From Cladosporium sp. IMV 00045 (lineage: Eukaryota > Ascomycota > Dothideomycetes > Cladosporiales > Cladosporiaceae): a stretch of DNA of 60,464 nt. Made by a program: the position numbers and the translations under genes. Below are positions 33,944 to 46,603 of this stretch, one piece after another. The DNA lies in assembly GCA_001931905.2 (NCBI GenBank), contig MSJI02000524.1, positions 1 through 60,464 on the forward strand, written 5' to 3'. How positions within the stretch are numbered: position 1 is the first letter of the stretch; each line of letters starts with the position of its first letter. The notes beneath the pieces are model-generated. The model was not told the origin of the DNA. It did no database searches and saw only the letters and a list, made by a program, of their open reading frames with translations.

Positions 33944-35438
33944 TCACTCAGCAATATAATCCAACAGCCCAAACTCCACCGTCCTCGCCAAATTCTGCAC
34001 ATACTCCCAACTAACCGCCGGCCCGACCTTCCACTTCCCGCCGGCCTCCAGGGGATCACCCGCGCCAATTCCACCCGCCCTTACCAGCAACCTCAGACTC
34101 GCCAGCGTGGCGATCTGCGCGTACACGTCGATCGTGCTGCGGAAGTCGTGTGGCAAAATGGCGTACAAAATCGACAACAAGCGGTCGAGGGGGAAGGGAG
34201 AGGGAGCGAGAAGGTGGCGCGGCAGTTTGCGGTTTTGACTCGGTTTGCCTCCGCCGGAGCGCGCGGTGCCGCCGCCTTTCTTCCTGCGCTTGCGGTCGGT
34301 GGATTTCATGAAGTAGATCTGGTCGAGGCGGGCGGGGTTGGAGGAGGCGAGGTAGGCGGCGAGGAGGATGTATTTGCCGTAATAGGGGAGGTCGTGGGAT
34401 TTGGATTTGATGGCGGCGGTTTGGGTGGTGGAGGTGGAGATTATCGAGTCGGAGAGGACGGACTCGTCTTGGAAGAGTTTGCGCTGGGCGACGAGCAGGC
34501 GGCTGAAATCGCGTGTGCCGAAGTCGCCTTTGTGGATGGGGGCTACGAATGGGCGCCACAATTTGTGGCAGATGTCGCGGAAACTGGAGAGGTCGCGCGC
34601 GCAGCTTTGCGCGAGGGAATCCCATACTGCGGCGCAGAAGCGCGGCCAGAGCCAGTCTTTGTCTTCGGTGTGGGTTTCGTCGTCGTAGTCCATATCTTCT
34701 GGAAAGGCGTCTTCGAAGATGTCGAGCGGTTCGCGGGATAATATTCGGATGCTTTGATTTCGAGTGTATGAAGGGAAGTGTATGTGAGGGACGCCAGGGT
34801 GGTGGAGGAAACGAGGTGGTGCGTGTCGAACGATGAAGACGGTCGTCAGTTTTGGGATCTGTAGAGAGTGTGAGCTCTTCGTTCATATCTACTATCGTCC
34901 AGATGCCACCTACGAACTCGCCCAAGCGTGCCAGCGCTGGAAGAAGGGTGGGCGGAGCTTCTCGCTGCCGGTCGATGCCATCGAAGATAAGGACAAAGTT
35001 GTCTTGGTGCTTCAGCATACGCTCCAGATGCGAGACCAGCGCACTGATGTTTTCACATCGTCCTGTGTATGTTTCGACCTCTCCATCGACAGCATCTTCC
35101 TGCAAGCTTTGGTGGACTGCCGCCGCCGTCCGCTCAAGCAAGTGTCTCCCCGTTACGCATTCTTTGCAGTGCACTACAACGTGCCGTCGGCGGAAGGTCT
35201 CGAGATATGATCGGATGATGTCGCTCTTTCCGGTGGCATGCGCGCCGTATGCGACTAATGTGGAGGGATTGGGTACACGAGGCTGCTGTTGTTAGTATGT
35301 GAACTCTTGGATCGTTTCGAGTCAGCTTACCGAGAGCACAGCATCAAGCTGTCGTATTTGAGGCTCTCTGCAGGGCCATTGTTCTTTGAGTGCGTTGAGT
35401 GAGAGCAGCAACTCATCCGGCAGCATCTCCAGACCCAT
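33944..35438 (-). CDS. orc5: Origin recognition complex subunit 5
   Basis: An ORC subunit that marks replication origins in the nucleus. Exons on the minus strand are 35438-35331, 35282-34914 and 34858-33944, 463 residues. Seen: LPDELLLSLNALKEQWPCREPQIRQLDAVLS at the N-terminus, an AAA+ Walker A (GAHATGKS, 49-56), Walker B-like NFVLIFDGID, LTTVFIV...HHPGVPHIHFPSYT, and an all-alpha C-terminal ORC5 domain (YGKYILLAAYLASSNPARLD...DRKRRKKGGG). Intron 2 (55 nt) is decisive: removing it joins LGEF to IPKLTTVFIV and changes the frame. The first acceptor could also lie 3 nt upstream, which would add one Gln. The gene faces tad3 divergently across 450 nt. Confidence 0.9.
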
Positions 35439-35890
35439 CCTGCTTGTCGTGATCACTTACCGCAGCAGGCCCAAACACAGAGAGCAACGATAATTGCGGG
35501 GAGATCTCGCGTTTGGACGTGATTGCTCTCTTGAGCTTGACCTGCTCCAGAGACGCTGGCTGTCAATCCGCTAATGCAGGTACCCGTCATTTGTCCGCCG
35601 CTTAGCCCCGCACAAAAGTAACTAGCGCGCTTCTTGTGCAGAGCGTAAAAGAACAAAACGTCTGGCAAACGACTACCTGCATTCACAGCAGCAAGTGAGG
35701 AAGGAGCGAGTCGACAAACGCGCCTGCCATGTTTGCCATTGCTATGGCCGCCCTCAGGGCGCTCTTTCACGATGCCGCAGCTTTCATCAACCTCCCGGCT
35801 GCGTTTCTTCTCCCTCCTCGCAACACTCCACCCCATGCCACTCTCGACGCCACATCCGACTCACTGCCCGACCCCGAATCACCAGCGACC
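35439..35890. other. Divergent promoter region orc5 / tad3
   Basis: About 450 nt between two start codons. An in-frame ATG at 35729 could extend tad3 by 54 residues. No other gene seen. Confidence 0.55.
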
Positions 35891-37565
35891 ATGGCCAGAG
35901 CTAAGTCTTCCAAGGCAAATAGCTCCGTCGATGATGCACCGCGTCGCCAGATGGTCCATGTGAAAACGAAAGAAGAATGCCGCCTCGCTAACGAAACAAT
36001 CGACATCTGGAGTATCGAGCTGCCTAGCAAGCACGCCGAGAGTATCCTCAAGTGCGTCCACCTGCCTGTCATCTTGTCGAGTCGTCTCGTTGTACGCCGC
36101 TAACAACTCTCACAGAGTAATCAAAGACAACATCCCCGGCCAAGATGCCATCGACCTCCAGCACCTTCGTCGTTTCGCTCGTCCACGCTACATGCCCGAG
36201 CATGTCGTTGGTCAGCGTGACCTCGTCAAGGAAGTGCACGGCATTCAACGCACCTGGGGCGACGCCACTCCGCAGACTGTGTTCCAGAATCCCGAGACTA
36301 ACAGCTGGGAGTGGACCAACGCAGCCAAGAAGAAGGGCGCCGACAAGAAGGCTTTCACTCTGTACTTGCTGGTCTGCCCTGCGCACCTCATCTCCCTTCC
36401 GGACCTCTACGATCTTCTTGTTCAGTACACCCCGTTCTGCTCCAGCGCCGACTCTTGGGCCTACCCGCTTGAAATCAAGAAGAACACCGTCCCCCGTCAG
36501 CCTCCCACCAAACCAGAGCAGGCCGAGGAATGGACCAAGAAGTACTGGCCGACCTTCTACCGCAAGACCAACCCTTTCGGCGCCCACCCAGGCACCATCG
36601 CCAAGGCAGAGAGTGACCTCAAGCATCCGCTCATCGGCAACCTTAGCGTCCCAGATGCCCTCGACTTGGCTGAGAAGGCTGGCGAGGAGACTTACGCCCA
36701 AGGCCACTCCCAGTCTGCCACCGGCTGCGTGATCGTGGAACGCGTTAACGACAAGACTCAGGTCATTGCTGCTGCCGGCGATGCTCGCTTCAAGCCAATG
36801 CCCAACGCGGACAAGGTTGCTGACGAGGCTATCGACGATCATCCGTGCAAGGGCAACCCCATGTGTCACGCCGTCATGCGCGCCATCGGCATGGTTGGCC
36901 GTAAGCGCCTTCGCGTTGCCTCCCAGCCCAATGTTCGCTCCGTGAACAAAGGTGAAAAGGCGCTCGCTGCCGCCGGCCTTGCCCGCGATGAGGCTTCTCG
37001 CGATGCTTTCTTCCTGGATCTCCCCATCAACGAGCTCGAGCAATCTTACTTCAAGCGTGATAACCTCAAGCCGGACGGATACCTCTGCCTCAAACTGGAA
37101 GTCTTCCTCACCCACGAGCCATGCGTCATGTGCTCGATGGCGCTCGTCCACTCTCGTGTCGGACGAGTCATCTTCAAACACCGGATGCCCAGGACCGGTG
37201 GCTTGACGGCAGAAGTCACTAGAAACGACACCGGACCCGTCGGCCTCGGATACGGGCTCTGCTGGCGCAAGGAGCTCAACTGGCAGTTCATGTGCTGGGA
37301 GTACACCCCGGTTCACGCTTCGGGCAAGCCTACGCACTCTGCTTCCATTGAAGCAAAGGATGAAGCAAAGGAGAACGAAGAGCCGGCAGTCAACGGGCCC
37401 GCGAATAATGGCAGTGGCAGTGGTGGCAGCGCAAGGAACAAGAAGAAGAAGAAACATGGTCGTACCGCGGCAGAGAAGTACCCAACCGCCGCCGGCGCCG
37501 GGCGCGAAGATGACATTGCTAACGTCGATCCCTACGTAAACAGCTTCGCGAGGATCCATGTGTAG
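35891..37565 (+). CDS. tad3: tRNA-specific adenosine-34 deaminase, non-catalytic subunit Tad3 (ADAT3)
   Basis: The partner of Tad2 in the A34-to-I34 wobble editing of tRNA anticodons. Exons are 35891-36051 and 36116-37565, 536 residues; the intron is 64 nt. Seen: a zinc deaminase domain with the histidine motif as HAV (305-307) and the cysteine pair PCVMC (389-393); H305, C390 and C393 are the zinc ligands. Val in place of the catalytic Glu is the hallmark of the Tad3/ADAT3 subunit. C-terminal to the domain is a low-complexity G/S/N and KKKKK-containing extension. The ATG at 35891 has a strong context (GCGACCATGGCC). An in-frame ATG at 35729 would add 54 mostly hydrophobic residues and is the alternative start. 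Confidence 0.92.
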
Positions 37566-38296
37566 CACGCATCGGGTACTCTGGTAAGCTGGCAGAGCAT
37601 GAATTACGATGGCATGGTACGGGCGCAAATACTTCAACGGAATCGCATGGGTTTGAGGAGGAAGCCTGGTTTGGCTCGTTTGCTTTTTTTGTTTGGGGAG
37701 TTGAGGTTCTTTCGAGTTTGTGTTTGTTTGCAGAGAAGAAGTGTTCAGCATGTGATACCCTGGGCATTGCGGTTTGTCTTCGATGGAGGTGTTTTTCCAT
37801 GGGGTGTAATGATACAGGTGGTGCCACGCCTGGTTGTTTCTACGGTGCTATTTGATAACGCAGCAGTTGATATCGAGTGTATGGCAAGAAAACCGGTGTG
37901 TTTGATCAGCTTTGCCAAATTCACCATCACCGCTGTCGTTGATCTTGTAGCTGTCGTCCTCTCGCCGTATTCTGTGGTAGTCTTCTCATACCCTTGTTTT
38001 CATCACGCGCATCAAGCATGCTCACTCTTCAAGTTTGACCTCGCCACATGTCTGGCTTCTTGAATGACACAACCTCGGCGTACTGTATGTACAAAAATTC
38101 GTCTCTTTTTCAGACACACCTATCCAGCGCTTCTAAACGTACACAAAGCATTATGGCCTCCTCCCTCTTCCCCCGAGGGAAAAGAAACCACATCTATTTC
38201 ACACCCGCTCCACGTTCCCTCCATATCAAATCCCCATTCCACCTCTCTTCCACATCTCAACAAATGAAAAAATCCTCCCAGGTATGGTACGAGCGC
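37566..38296. other. Convergent intergenic region
   Basis: 0.7 kb between the 3' ends of tad3 and qcr10. No gene seen. Confidence 0.6.
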
Positions 38297-38962
38297 TTAG
38301 AAAGGGTTGTCCTCGGGCGCGATCTCGTGGTGGTAGAAGTCGCCGACGAAGGGGATCTTCTGCAGGATGTCGGCCTGCACGCGCGGGATGCCGTCGAAGA
38401 AGAAGACGGCGAAAATGCCGGCCGACACGCCGAAGGCGGCGCCGATGGGGCCCCTGTTGTTTGCGCGTTAGATGTTGGCAATTTTGGGCTGGGTGGGTTG
38501 CACCGATGGGAGTTGGGTTGTTGGTTGGGCCTTACATTCTGGTGAGGGAGCCGAGGGTGTACTGGCCGAGCTTGGCTTTGGGGATGGAGTAGCTGTTTTT
38601 GCGCAGCGGTGGTCAGCTGGATTGGTTCTCTTTGGCGCTCTTGTTCTGCTCAATGCCTTGCTGTTCTCCTTGTCCTTCTCTTCTCTTTCCCTCGCTTTTC
38701 TGTCCTTCTTTCCTTTCCCGCGCATCTCTTCTCCCTGCACTCCTCTCCTCCCTGCTGCTGCAGAGAAACTCACCTAGGACCGTACTGGCTCTTGAAAGAC
38801 TGGTAGGGCTGGCGGGCGCGCCACTGCTGCACGCCGTGGTGGCCTTCGGATTTGAGACCGTACATGGCCTGCGATGCGGTGCGTTAGCGGCTTGTTCCTG
38901 GGGTTGCGGCGGGCATTGAGAGAAAGGGCGATGCGCACCTTCTGGGCGAGAGTCGGCTGCAT
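38297..38962 (-). CDS. qcr10: Cytochrome bc1 complex subunit 10 (Qcr10)
   Basis: A small accessory subunit of mitochondrial complex III in the inner membrane. Exons on the minus strand are 38962-38939, 38868-38774, 38592-38536 and 38453-38297, 110 residues; the introns are 70, 181 and 82 nt. Seen: one membrane segment (PIGAAFGVSAGIFAVFFFDG) followed by IPRVQADILQKIPFVGDFY and a tail ending PEDNPF. The order membrane segment, P-x-x-Q, K-I-P-x-x-G and PED-x-P is the Qcr10 pattern; yeast Qcr10 ends PPEDKPN. The protein is longer than the 77-residue yeast form because of its N-terminal part. All splice phases agree, but such short exons make the first exon the least certain. A CCAAT palindrome lies about 135 nt upstream of the start. 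Confidence 0.83.
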
Positions 38963-39971
38963 TGTGAAAGGGTTTGCGGGTTGGGTGATGTTGTGTGTTG
39001 GGAGGCGTGGCGGTGGTGGACTCGGCGATGAGGTCGAGATGTTGGCGATTGATGCTGCTCTACTGCTTTGGTCGGCGAAGCACGGGCTGGGGGATTGGCC
39101 AATCGGAGGGCGAGTATTGGAAGGGTTGGTGATTCTTGAAAGGCGTGATAATATCCTACTCAGCCTTTGGTTTGATGAAGGTGCTTGGTCGTACCTGGCC
39201 ACGATTCATTGAGGTTTACGGCGATTGTACAATGACCTGAAACGAAAAGGATAGCGTTGTTCATTGCTTTCCGTGTACTCTTCACTACTGGTCGATCTTG
39301 AGACCATTATTGACTATCGAATCACTCTACCTCCAGACACATGAATTCCGGCGTCGTCCTAGCTAAAGACGAGCATGGAACCAAATCGCCTTGTATTGAT
39401 CCATGTTCTTGTTCTTTGGGTAGGGTTCTTGTCCAGCAATAGTGTTGGTTTGAATTCTGGTATCTTGCAACAATGGTTTGCTAGAATGGCTTGGAACAAA
39501 CATATCGACGTATGTAAGAAGGTGGGATTGCAACCGTCACGAATGTGCAAATAACAGACCAGCGACCAAGGTGATACAGTCGATAAGCAACTTCAAGTAA
39601 TGTTATCTGCGTTTGATTATTGTGATATGCTTGAATATTTCTAGATTTAACTATCTACAAAGACGTCCAACGAGACTGAACGCTGATTATCAGGCATTCT
39701 GATCACACACAGCCAGGGGAGAAGCTGCAAGGGAGAGCGTTGTGCATGTGTGGCTAGAACATGATATACGTAGGTTACGTGCATGCTTCACGTGCTTGTT
39801 TTGAAGTCTACCATACTTTCTTTCTTTTCCTCAAGCAACGAAACCTTCTAAAAGCAATACTACAGCATGGAGACTGCTGCGAGGAGGTAGCTTTGTTGCG
39901 TCACATGAGCGCAATGCTACAAGCTAGGTCACATCGCCGTTCTTTCAATTGCTGTTGCGAGAGTTGGAGTG
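38963..39971. other. Divergent promoter region qcr10 / trs130
   Basis: 1 kb between two start codons. It includes a CCAAT cluster at 39093-39120 on the qcr10 side and a CACGTG at 39788-39793 on the trs130 side. No gene seen. Confidence 0.6.
39093..39120. promoter_or_regulatory. CCAAT-box cluster with a 12-bp palindrome
   Basis: GATTGGCCAATC (39093-39104) is two back-to-back CCAAT boxes, and a further ATTGG follows at 39116-39120. The cluster lies about 130-160 nt upstream of the qcr10 ATG, a usual distance for HAP/AnCF complex sites. Confidence 0.5.
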
Positions 39972-42900
39972 ATGGAAGCCTCCAGCAGCTCCAAGGTCAC
40001 AGGTAAAATAATTGAAGGTCATATTTCAAGACACATCTATTGACGCTCTATCTCAGTGGAGTATCATGACCCCTCTGGCATATTCCCCCTCGTTTCTCGC
40101 GACTTGGCCGCTCGTCTCCCTCTCAAGAACCTCAACTGGCAGTCGCATGCCCGCCCTTTACGCCAGATCAAATCGCTACATGTCGAGTTCGTCCCGGACA
40201 AACAGACACTAAGCTCTCTGCGTCCTACAACCGCGCGCATCGATTCCAACGGTCCAGATACCGCGGACTCGACAAGCTCAAACCCCGATCAAAAGAAACA
40301 TGGCGGCGGAAAGGAGAGACGACACCAGATCCCAGGGCTAAAGACCAGCCCTTACCTCAAGATATACGTATTACGATGTGACGACAAAGATACCTACAAA
40401 GCTGGCGAACGAGAGAGACTACAGGAGTGGATCAAGGCCAATACCCAGCAAGACGGGAAGCGCGAGAAGCACGATGCCTTTGAGTGGATGATCTTGCATG
40501 TCGTCGTACCAGATACAATAGCAGCGAGCGAGCCCAGATGGCGCGAAAGTTCCAGAGATCCAGACGAGCTCAAGGAGCGGCCGAAAAGCAAGGCTAATTG
40601 GCCAGGCAAGAGCACAAGGACAGTATTCGATAAGCTGAGAGCGGACTTCAACGAGTCAAGCAAGAATGGCCCAGATCGAATTGCGCAGATCCGGTTGCTG
40701 AAAAATCAGGTCCCACCGGACCTTCTGCCCACACCGGCCATTGCGCAGACCCTGGAGGAGAGCTCGCAAGAACGGGAAAATGCCTGGGCTGATTTGGTCA
40801 CCAAATTTAAGAGCTTGATCCTGCTTCCATTCGACGCGAGAGTCAGGCAGTATGAGGACGACATCGCGGCGCAAGAAGCGAGGAGAGCTTTGCCCGGTTG
40901 GAATTTCTGCACATTCTTCATTCATAAAGAGGGCCTGGCGAAGGCTCTGGAAAGCATGGGTCTGGTCGAAGATGCTTTGGCGATTTACGATGAGCTATAT
41001 GTCGGGTTGGAGACGGCGGTGCGAGAAATCGCTTCTGGAAATGCTGAGGGAACGGCGACTTCTTTTGCGCCGACCACGGCAGATGCCAGAGAGCGAATAA
41101 TTGGACCTCCAGGCTCGAAGGAGAACGGAGTCGCAGACAAGTCTTCAGATCAATCACAGAGAGTGACGGCATTGTTTGACAAGGACTACCGAGGAGAAAT
41201 TGTCAGGAGTCAAATCTCCGTCTTCGACTTCTGCTGCTATCTTTTCTCACGACAGAAAGCCCTTATACTCCGCCTCGCCGGTGCGCAGGTGGCGCGATCA
41301 GAGTTCGGCAGCAAGTTCAAAGAAGGTGGTGAGGACCTCGTCCTGCTCGCAGAAGTGTGTTGGCGGGCACTGAGTTTCATTCAGAGCAGCGCACGCGCTT
41401 TGCGACAGGACCAAATAAACGGGTATGCTTTCATTGTTGACTCACTCGAACTCTCTGGAACGTCTTGTATTGACTTTTGTTAACATAGGTCCGGATCTAC
41501 GAAGCTATCTCCCAGCGACCTGGAATCTCTGATCTCCTCATGGACGTTCTCCCTTACCAGCCATGTCCTTGCCGAAGCCGACACAGCCCTCCTCGGTATA
41601 GACGGCGATGAAAGCGGCAACACTCCCAGTGGAACTCCCTCGAAGCTCAAGCGACCAGACTTTGGTTTCGCCATGGGCGCCAATATGTATCCATCACGCA
41701 ACTCTAGCCTGTCTGGTCAGTTCAGGGGAAACTCACAGGGCCATACCGGTCCTAACACACCAAAAATTCCTGACAAACCTGGGCTTGTGGAGCTGGCAGC
41801 CTACCGCGCTGAGCTTGTTATGATTCAAAGAAGAACCCTGGAGCATCTGGCTGCGAAGCGAGGATGGATAGCTGGTTGGAATTCCTTGGGATCGCCAACT
41901 GCGCAATTGAAGGAGGTTAATTTGGATGAAGATCAAGACGAAAACGAGGACGAAGAGTCCGAAGAAGCGGCTGATACTGAAAACCGAGTGAACAAGACCG
42001 AGCCCAGCAACGCACCATCGATCCTCCTTACAAAAGACCTCGCCAACTTACTCGCTGATCAGGCCATCTTCCTCTCGACATTCGAAAATCTATCCGCGCT
42101 AGCCGTCCGCCTGTACACGACAGCCACTCACTCTAAATCCGCTGAGACCATCATGGGTGATATTGCCATGCTCAAGTTCCAGCAGCAGGATTTCACTGCC
42201 GCAGCGAGGTTCTTCGAATATGTTCTGCCTCTTTACGCCAGCGACTCATGGAGCTTGCAAGAAGCTAGGGTGGTCAGAGATCTCGCCGAGTGCCTGAAGC
42301 GGCTGAACAGAAAGGGAGATTTCGCGCAGGTTTTGCTTAGCTTTTTGAAGAAAATCGCATGGCGAAGAATCGAAGGGAGGCGGCGCAGTCCAGAGGAAGA
42401 AGGGGTCGCAGAAGGGTATCTGAAGCAGCTGGTCGACGCGTCAGCGGACTTACCCACCGACCTGGATGCTAAGCTGGTAGATTTCTTCGACGACATCCAG
42501 CTTGGTCGGGAGATTGCGCTGCTTGAAGACAAAGATGGTTTCGCGTACCGCTTCAGCCTGCGCCACGTTCTCGATGACGATATCACGTTCGACGAAGTGT
42601 CTGTCAAGCTTGTGAGGGTGGATGATCCGCAGACGGAAATCAACATCGTGCGGACAGCACCTCTGCAAGTGAAGAATGGCGTTGTTGAGGTCGAACTTGA
42701 AAGCACGGCAACCACTTTCGGAGCATACTACATTGACAAGGTCATCTTGAAAGCGAAGAAACTCCGCTTCTGTCACGATCTGCGACCGCCAACGATCCCA
42801 GAGACATCAGCATTGGGTATCGTCTACGCGCCGTCTGGTGATGAAGAGAAATCACAGAGAGAGCGGCCATTCGTGCTGCTTTACCCTCATAAGCAAGCTT

Positions 42901-44432
42901 TCGACGCGAGCATAGCACTTTCACATAAAGTGCACATGGAGAAGACTAAGCACCTAGAAGTGAGGCTTGCCAGTGGCTGGAACGATGTTCAGCAGATGGA
43001 CATCAGGCTCAAACCAGCCAGTGCTGGCTTGCGACTTTACTCTGGTGACGCGGAGACAATAGGTTGCGAGCGCAGGAATACTAAGGATTCCGCAGTTGGC
43101 GTGGTCGCTTTGAGTGGCCTCTTGGCCGAACAGGACGCAACACTCGTCATCCCATACAGTATGGATAGCGCCATCAGCAAGATTGTCGTAAGACTCGAAG
43201 CACAATACACCACGGCAGCTGGGGACTTCACGTTCGTCGCTGCTGTGAAACTCGCAGCCGCGCTGCCTCTGGACGTGGAGGTGAACGATCTATTCCGCCA
43301 TGAAGAATTGTTCTCAACGTTCACGGTGCGCACCACGACACAATGCCCACTTGCGGTCACGAGTGCAACGCTACAAGACAGCGCGGCGTACGCCGTGGAG
43401 AAACCTCCCGTCAGCGCTTTGCCGACCATGGTCATTAAAAGAGCTCCGGTGAGCTTGATCTACAAGATCACTCGCAAGGCCGCGGCGAGCGGCGCGGACA
43501 AGCTTACGAAGAAGGACGCACCGCTATCACTCGCAGTCACTTACCAAGCAGTCGACGAGCTGATCCTGGCTTCTCTCAAAAACACCTTCGCATCCGACCT
43601 CGAAGACAGCGAATTTGATCACCTGAGCAGATTACTGCTGCCCGTCCTCGAAGAGCGCGCTCGCCAGCGCCTCCTGCCAAGCGACATGGACAACGCAGCG
43701 CTTCTACACGAAGCCAAAGTGCCTAGTTTCGCGGATCTAGGCTGGTTCGAGATCGTCGACACGCTGCCCGCCATGCTGCAAAGGGCGTTGAGCGATTGGT
43801 TAATGAAGTGGCACATCGAACACTCTCGCGTCGAAATCGACCTACCTACAGATACAACAGAGGCAGACAAATGCATCTCGCTCGCCGTCGAGGTCCCCAC
43901 GCTAGACATCGCTTTTAACGCCACCCTTGCGCTGCTCGAGCCAGGACTCGCCGGCAGCAGTGAAACGGCCGTCAAACTGGGCCAGCCGGTGAAGGCGGAA
44001 CTGAGGATCAGCCATACCCGGTTCTGGAGCGCGGAGAACGTTTTCGGGACGCAGCAGGGCGACAAGCAGAAGGACGACGACGACGACTTCTTCGTCGACG
44101 TCCAGGCCGACTCTGACACCTGGCTCGTCGGCGGCGCGAAGAAGAAACACTTCTCCATACCGGCCTCCCCTCTTTCTTCTGAATCAGACGCTCAGACGAC
44201 CGCAGGAGTCATCTCCTTCCCCATCGTCCTCGTGCCGCTGAAATTGGGCTCGCTTGCCCTTCCGCTGCTGGACATCAAAGCTGCCGGAAGTGAAGATGGC
44301 GATAACGACGCCGGCCGAGCGCAGGCTGCATCGGTGGGCTGTGAGACATTCTGCGAAAGCGCTGGCGTTGTTGTGAAGGTTGTGCGTGGTGTGCAGCAGT
44401 CGAGAGTGAGGATTGCGGAGGGTGGTGAGTGA
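39972..44432 (+). CDS. trs130: TRAPP II complex subunit Trs130 (TRAPPC10)
   Basis: A large TRAPPII-specific subunit of the Golgi tethering complex that activates Ypt31/Rab11-type GTPases. Exons are 39972-40002, 40057-41422 and 41489-44432, 1446 residues; the introns are 54 and 66 nt. Seen: near the N-terminus VEYHDPSGIFPLVSRDLAARLPLKNLNW with PLRQIKSLHVEF, then WMILHVVVPDT, FDKLRADFN, RENAWADLVTKFKSLILLPFDARVRQYE and GLAKALESMGLVEDALAIYDEL, typical of the TRAPPC10/Trs130 N-terminal domain. The C-terminal 600 residues are beta-rich Ig/trunk-like with few motifs. The first exon encodes only ten residues plus one base and was chosen for frame and splice sites. The length fits fungal Trs130 proteins. 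Confidence 0.9.
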
Positions 44433-45059
44433 TTTGGGGGGTTGTTGACTTGTAGTTTTCTTGTACGATTCTATTACAATTTTCGATCAATTCTCAATTT
44501 ATTACTTCACAAGAGCTTCAACATCTACGTGTACATATCTAATAGTAGTAACATTCAAAACGAAAATCCCATCTCCCCGACGGATCGCACCACCGTAAGA
44601 GGCGCGAGCACGCCATCGATCATGTCGAAGTGGGGGCGTTCACTTTTCAATGGCGTGTGATTGAGCTGAGGTGGGGTGCGTTGGTCGGCTTCTTTGTGCG
44701 AGAGATGCGGGGTTTGTTGTTCCTCCATGGTGCTTCCACCATCCCGCCTGTATGGAAGAAAAGCACGCCATTTCTGGTTAAGAGATCGTGTTGCATGGGG
44801 CTAAACTGTAGACTGTGTCAATGGGGGTTCTTATGAGACCCTTGTCCCCGTCGGACGGGATTTGTTTTTCTTTTCGACCCTTCTCAGCTCCCCGTTCTTT
44901 TTGACTTCGACTTGAGGGCTTTGCGTGTTGATCGGGATATCTCTCATGCAAGAAGAAGACACTCACTGGGATACTCTCTAGAGCTCCAACGAACTGTACA
45001 TGTCCAGAAGAGACAAGCCAAAGACCAGACTACAGCAGCTTAGAGAACACATTGTCAGG
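44433..45059. other. Intergenic region trs130 / sulfhydrylase gene
   Basis: 0.6 kb tandem spacer. An in-frame ATG at 45000 lies 60 nt before the chosen start of the next gene. No gene seen. Confidence 0.6.

Positions 45060-46603
<1,544 letters not shown>

Noticed and set aside
34056..34850. Arg/Pro/His-rich extension of the first orc5 frame
   Set aside because: It arises from reading through the 55-nt intron at 34859-34913. The spliced frame continues the Orc5 protein.
36069..37751. 560-codon ORF on the minus strand opposite tad3
   Set aside because: It lies antisense to conserved tad3 coding sequence. Its residues show no known domain and are what one expects from the complement of GC-rich third positions.
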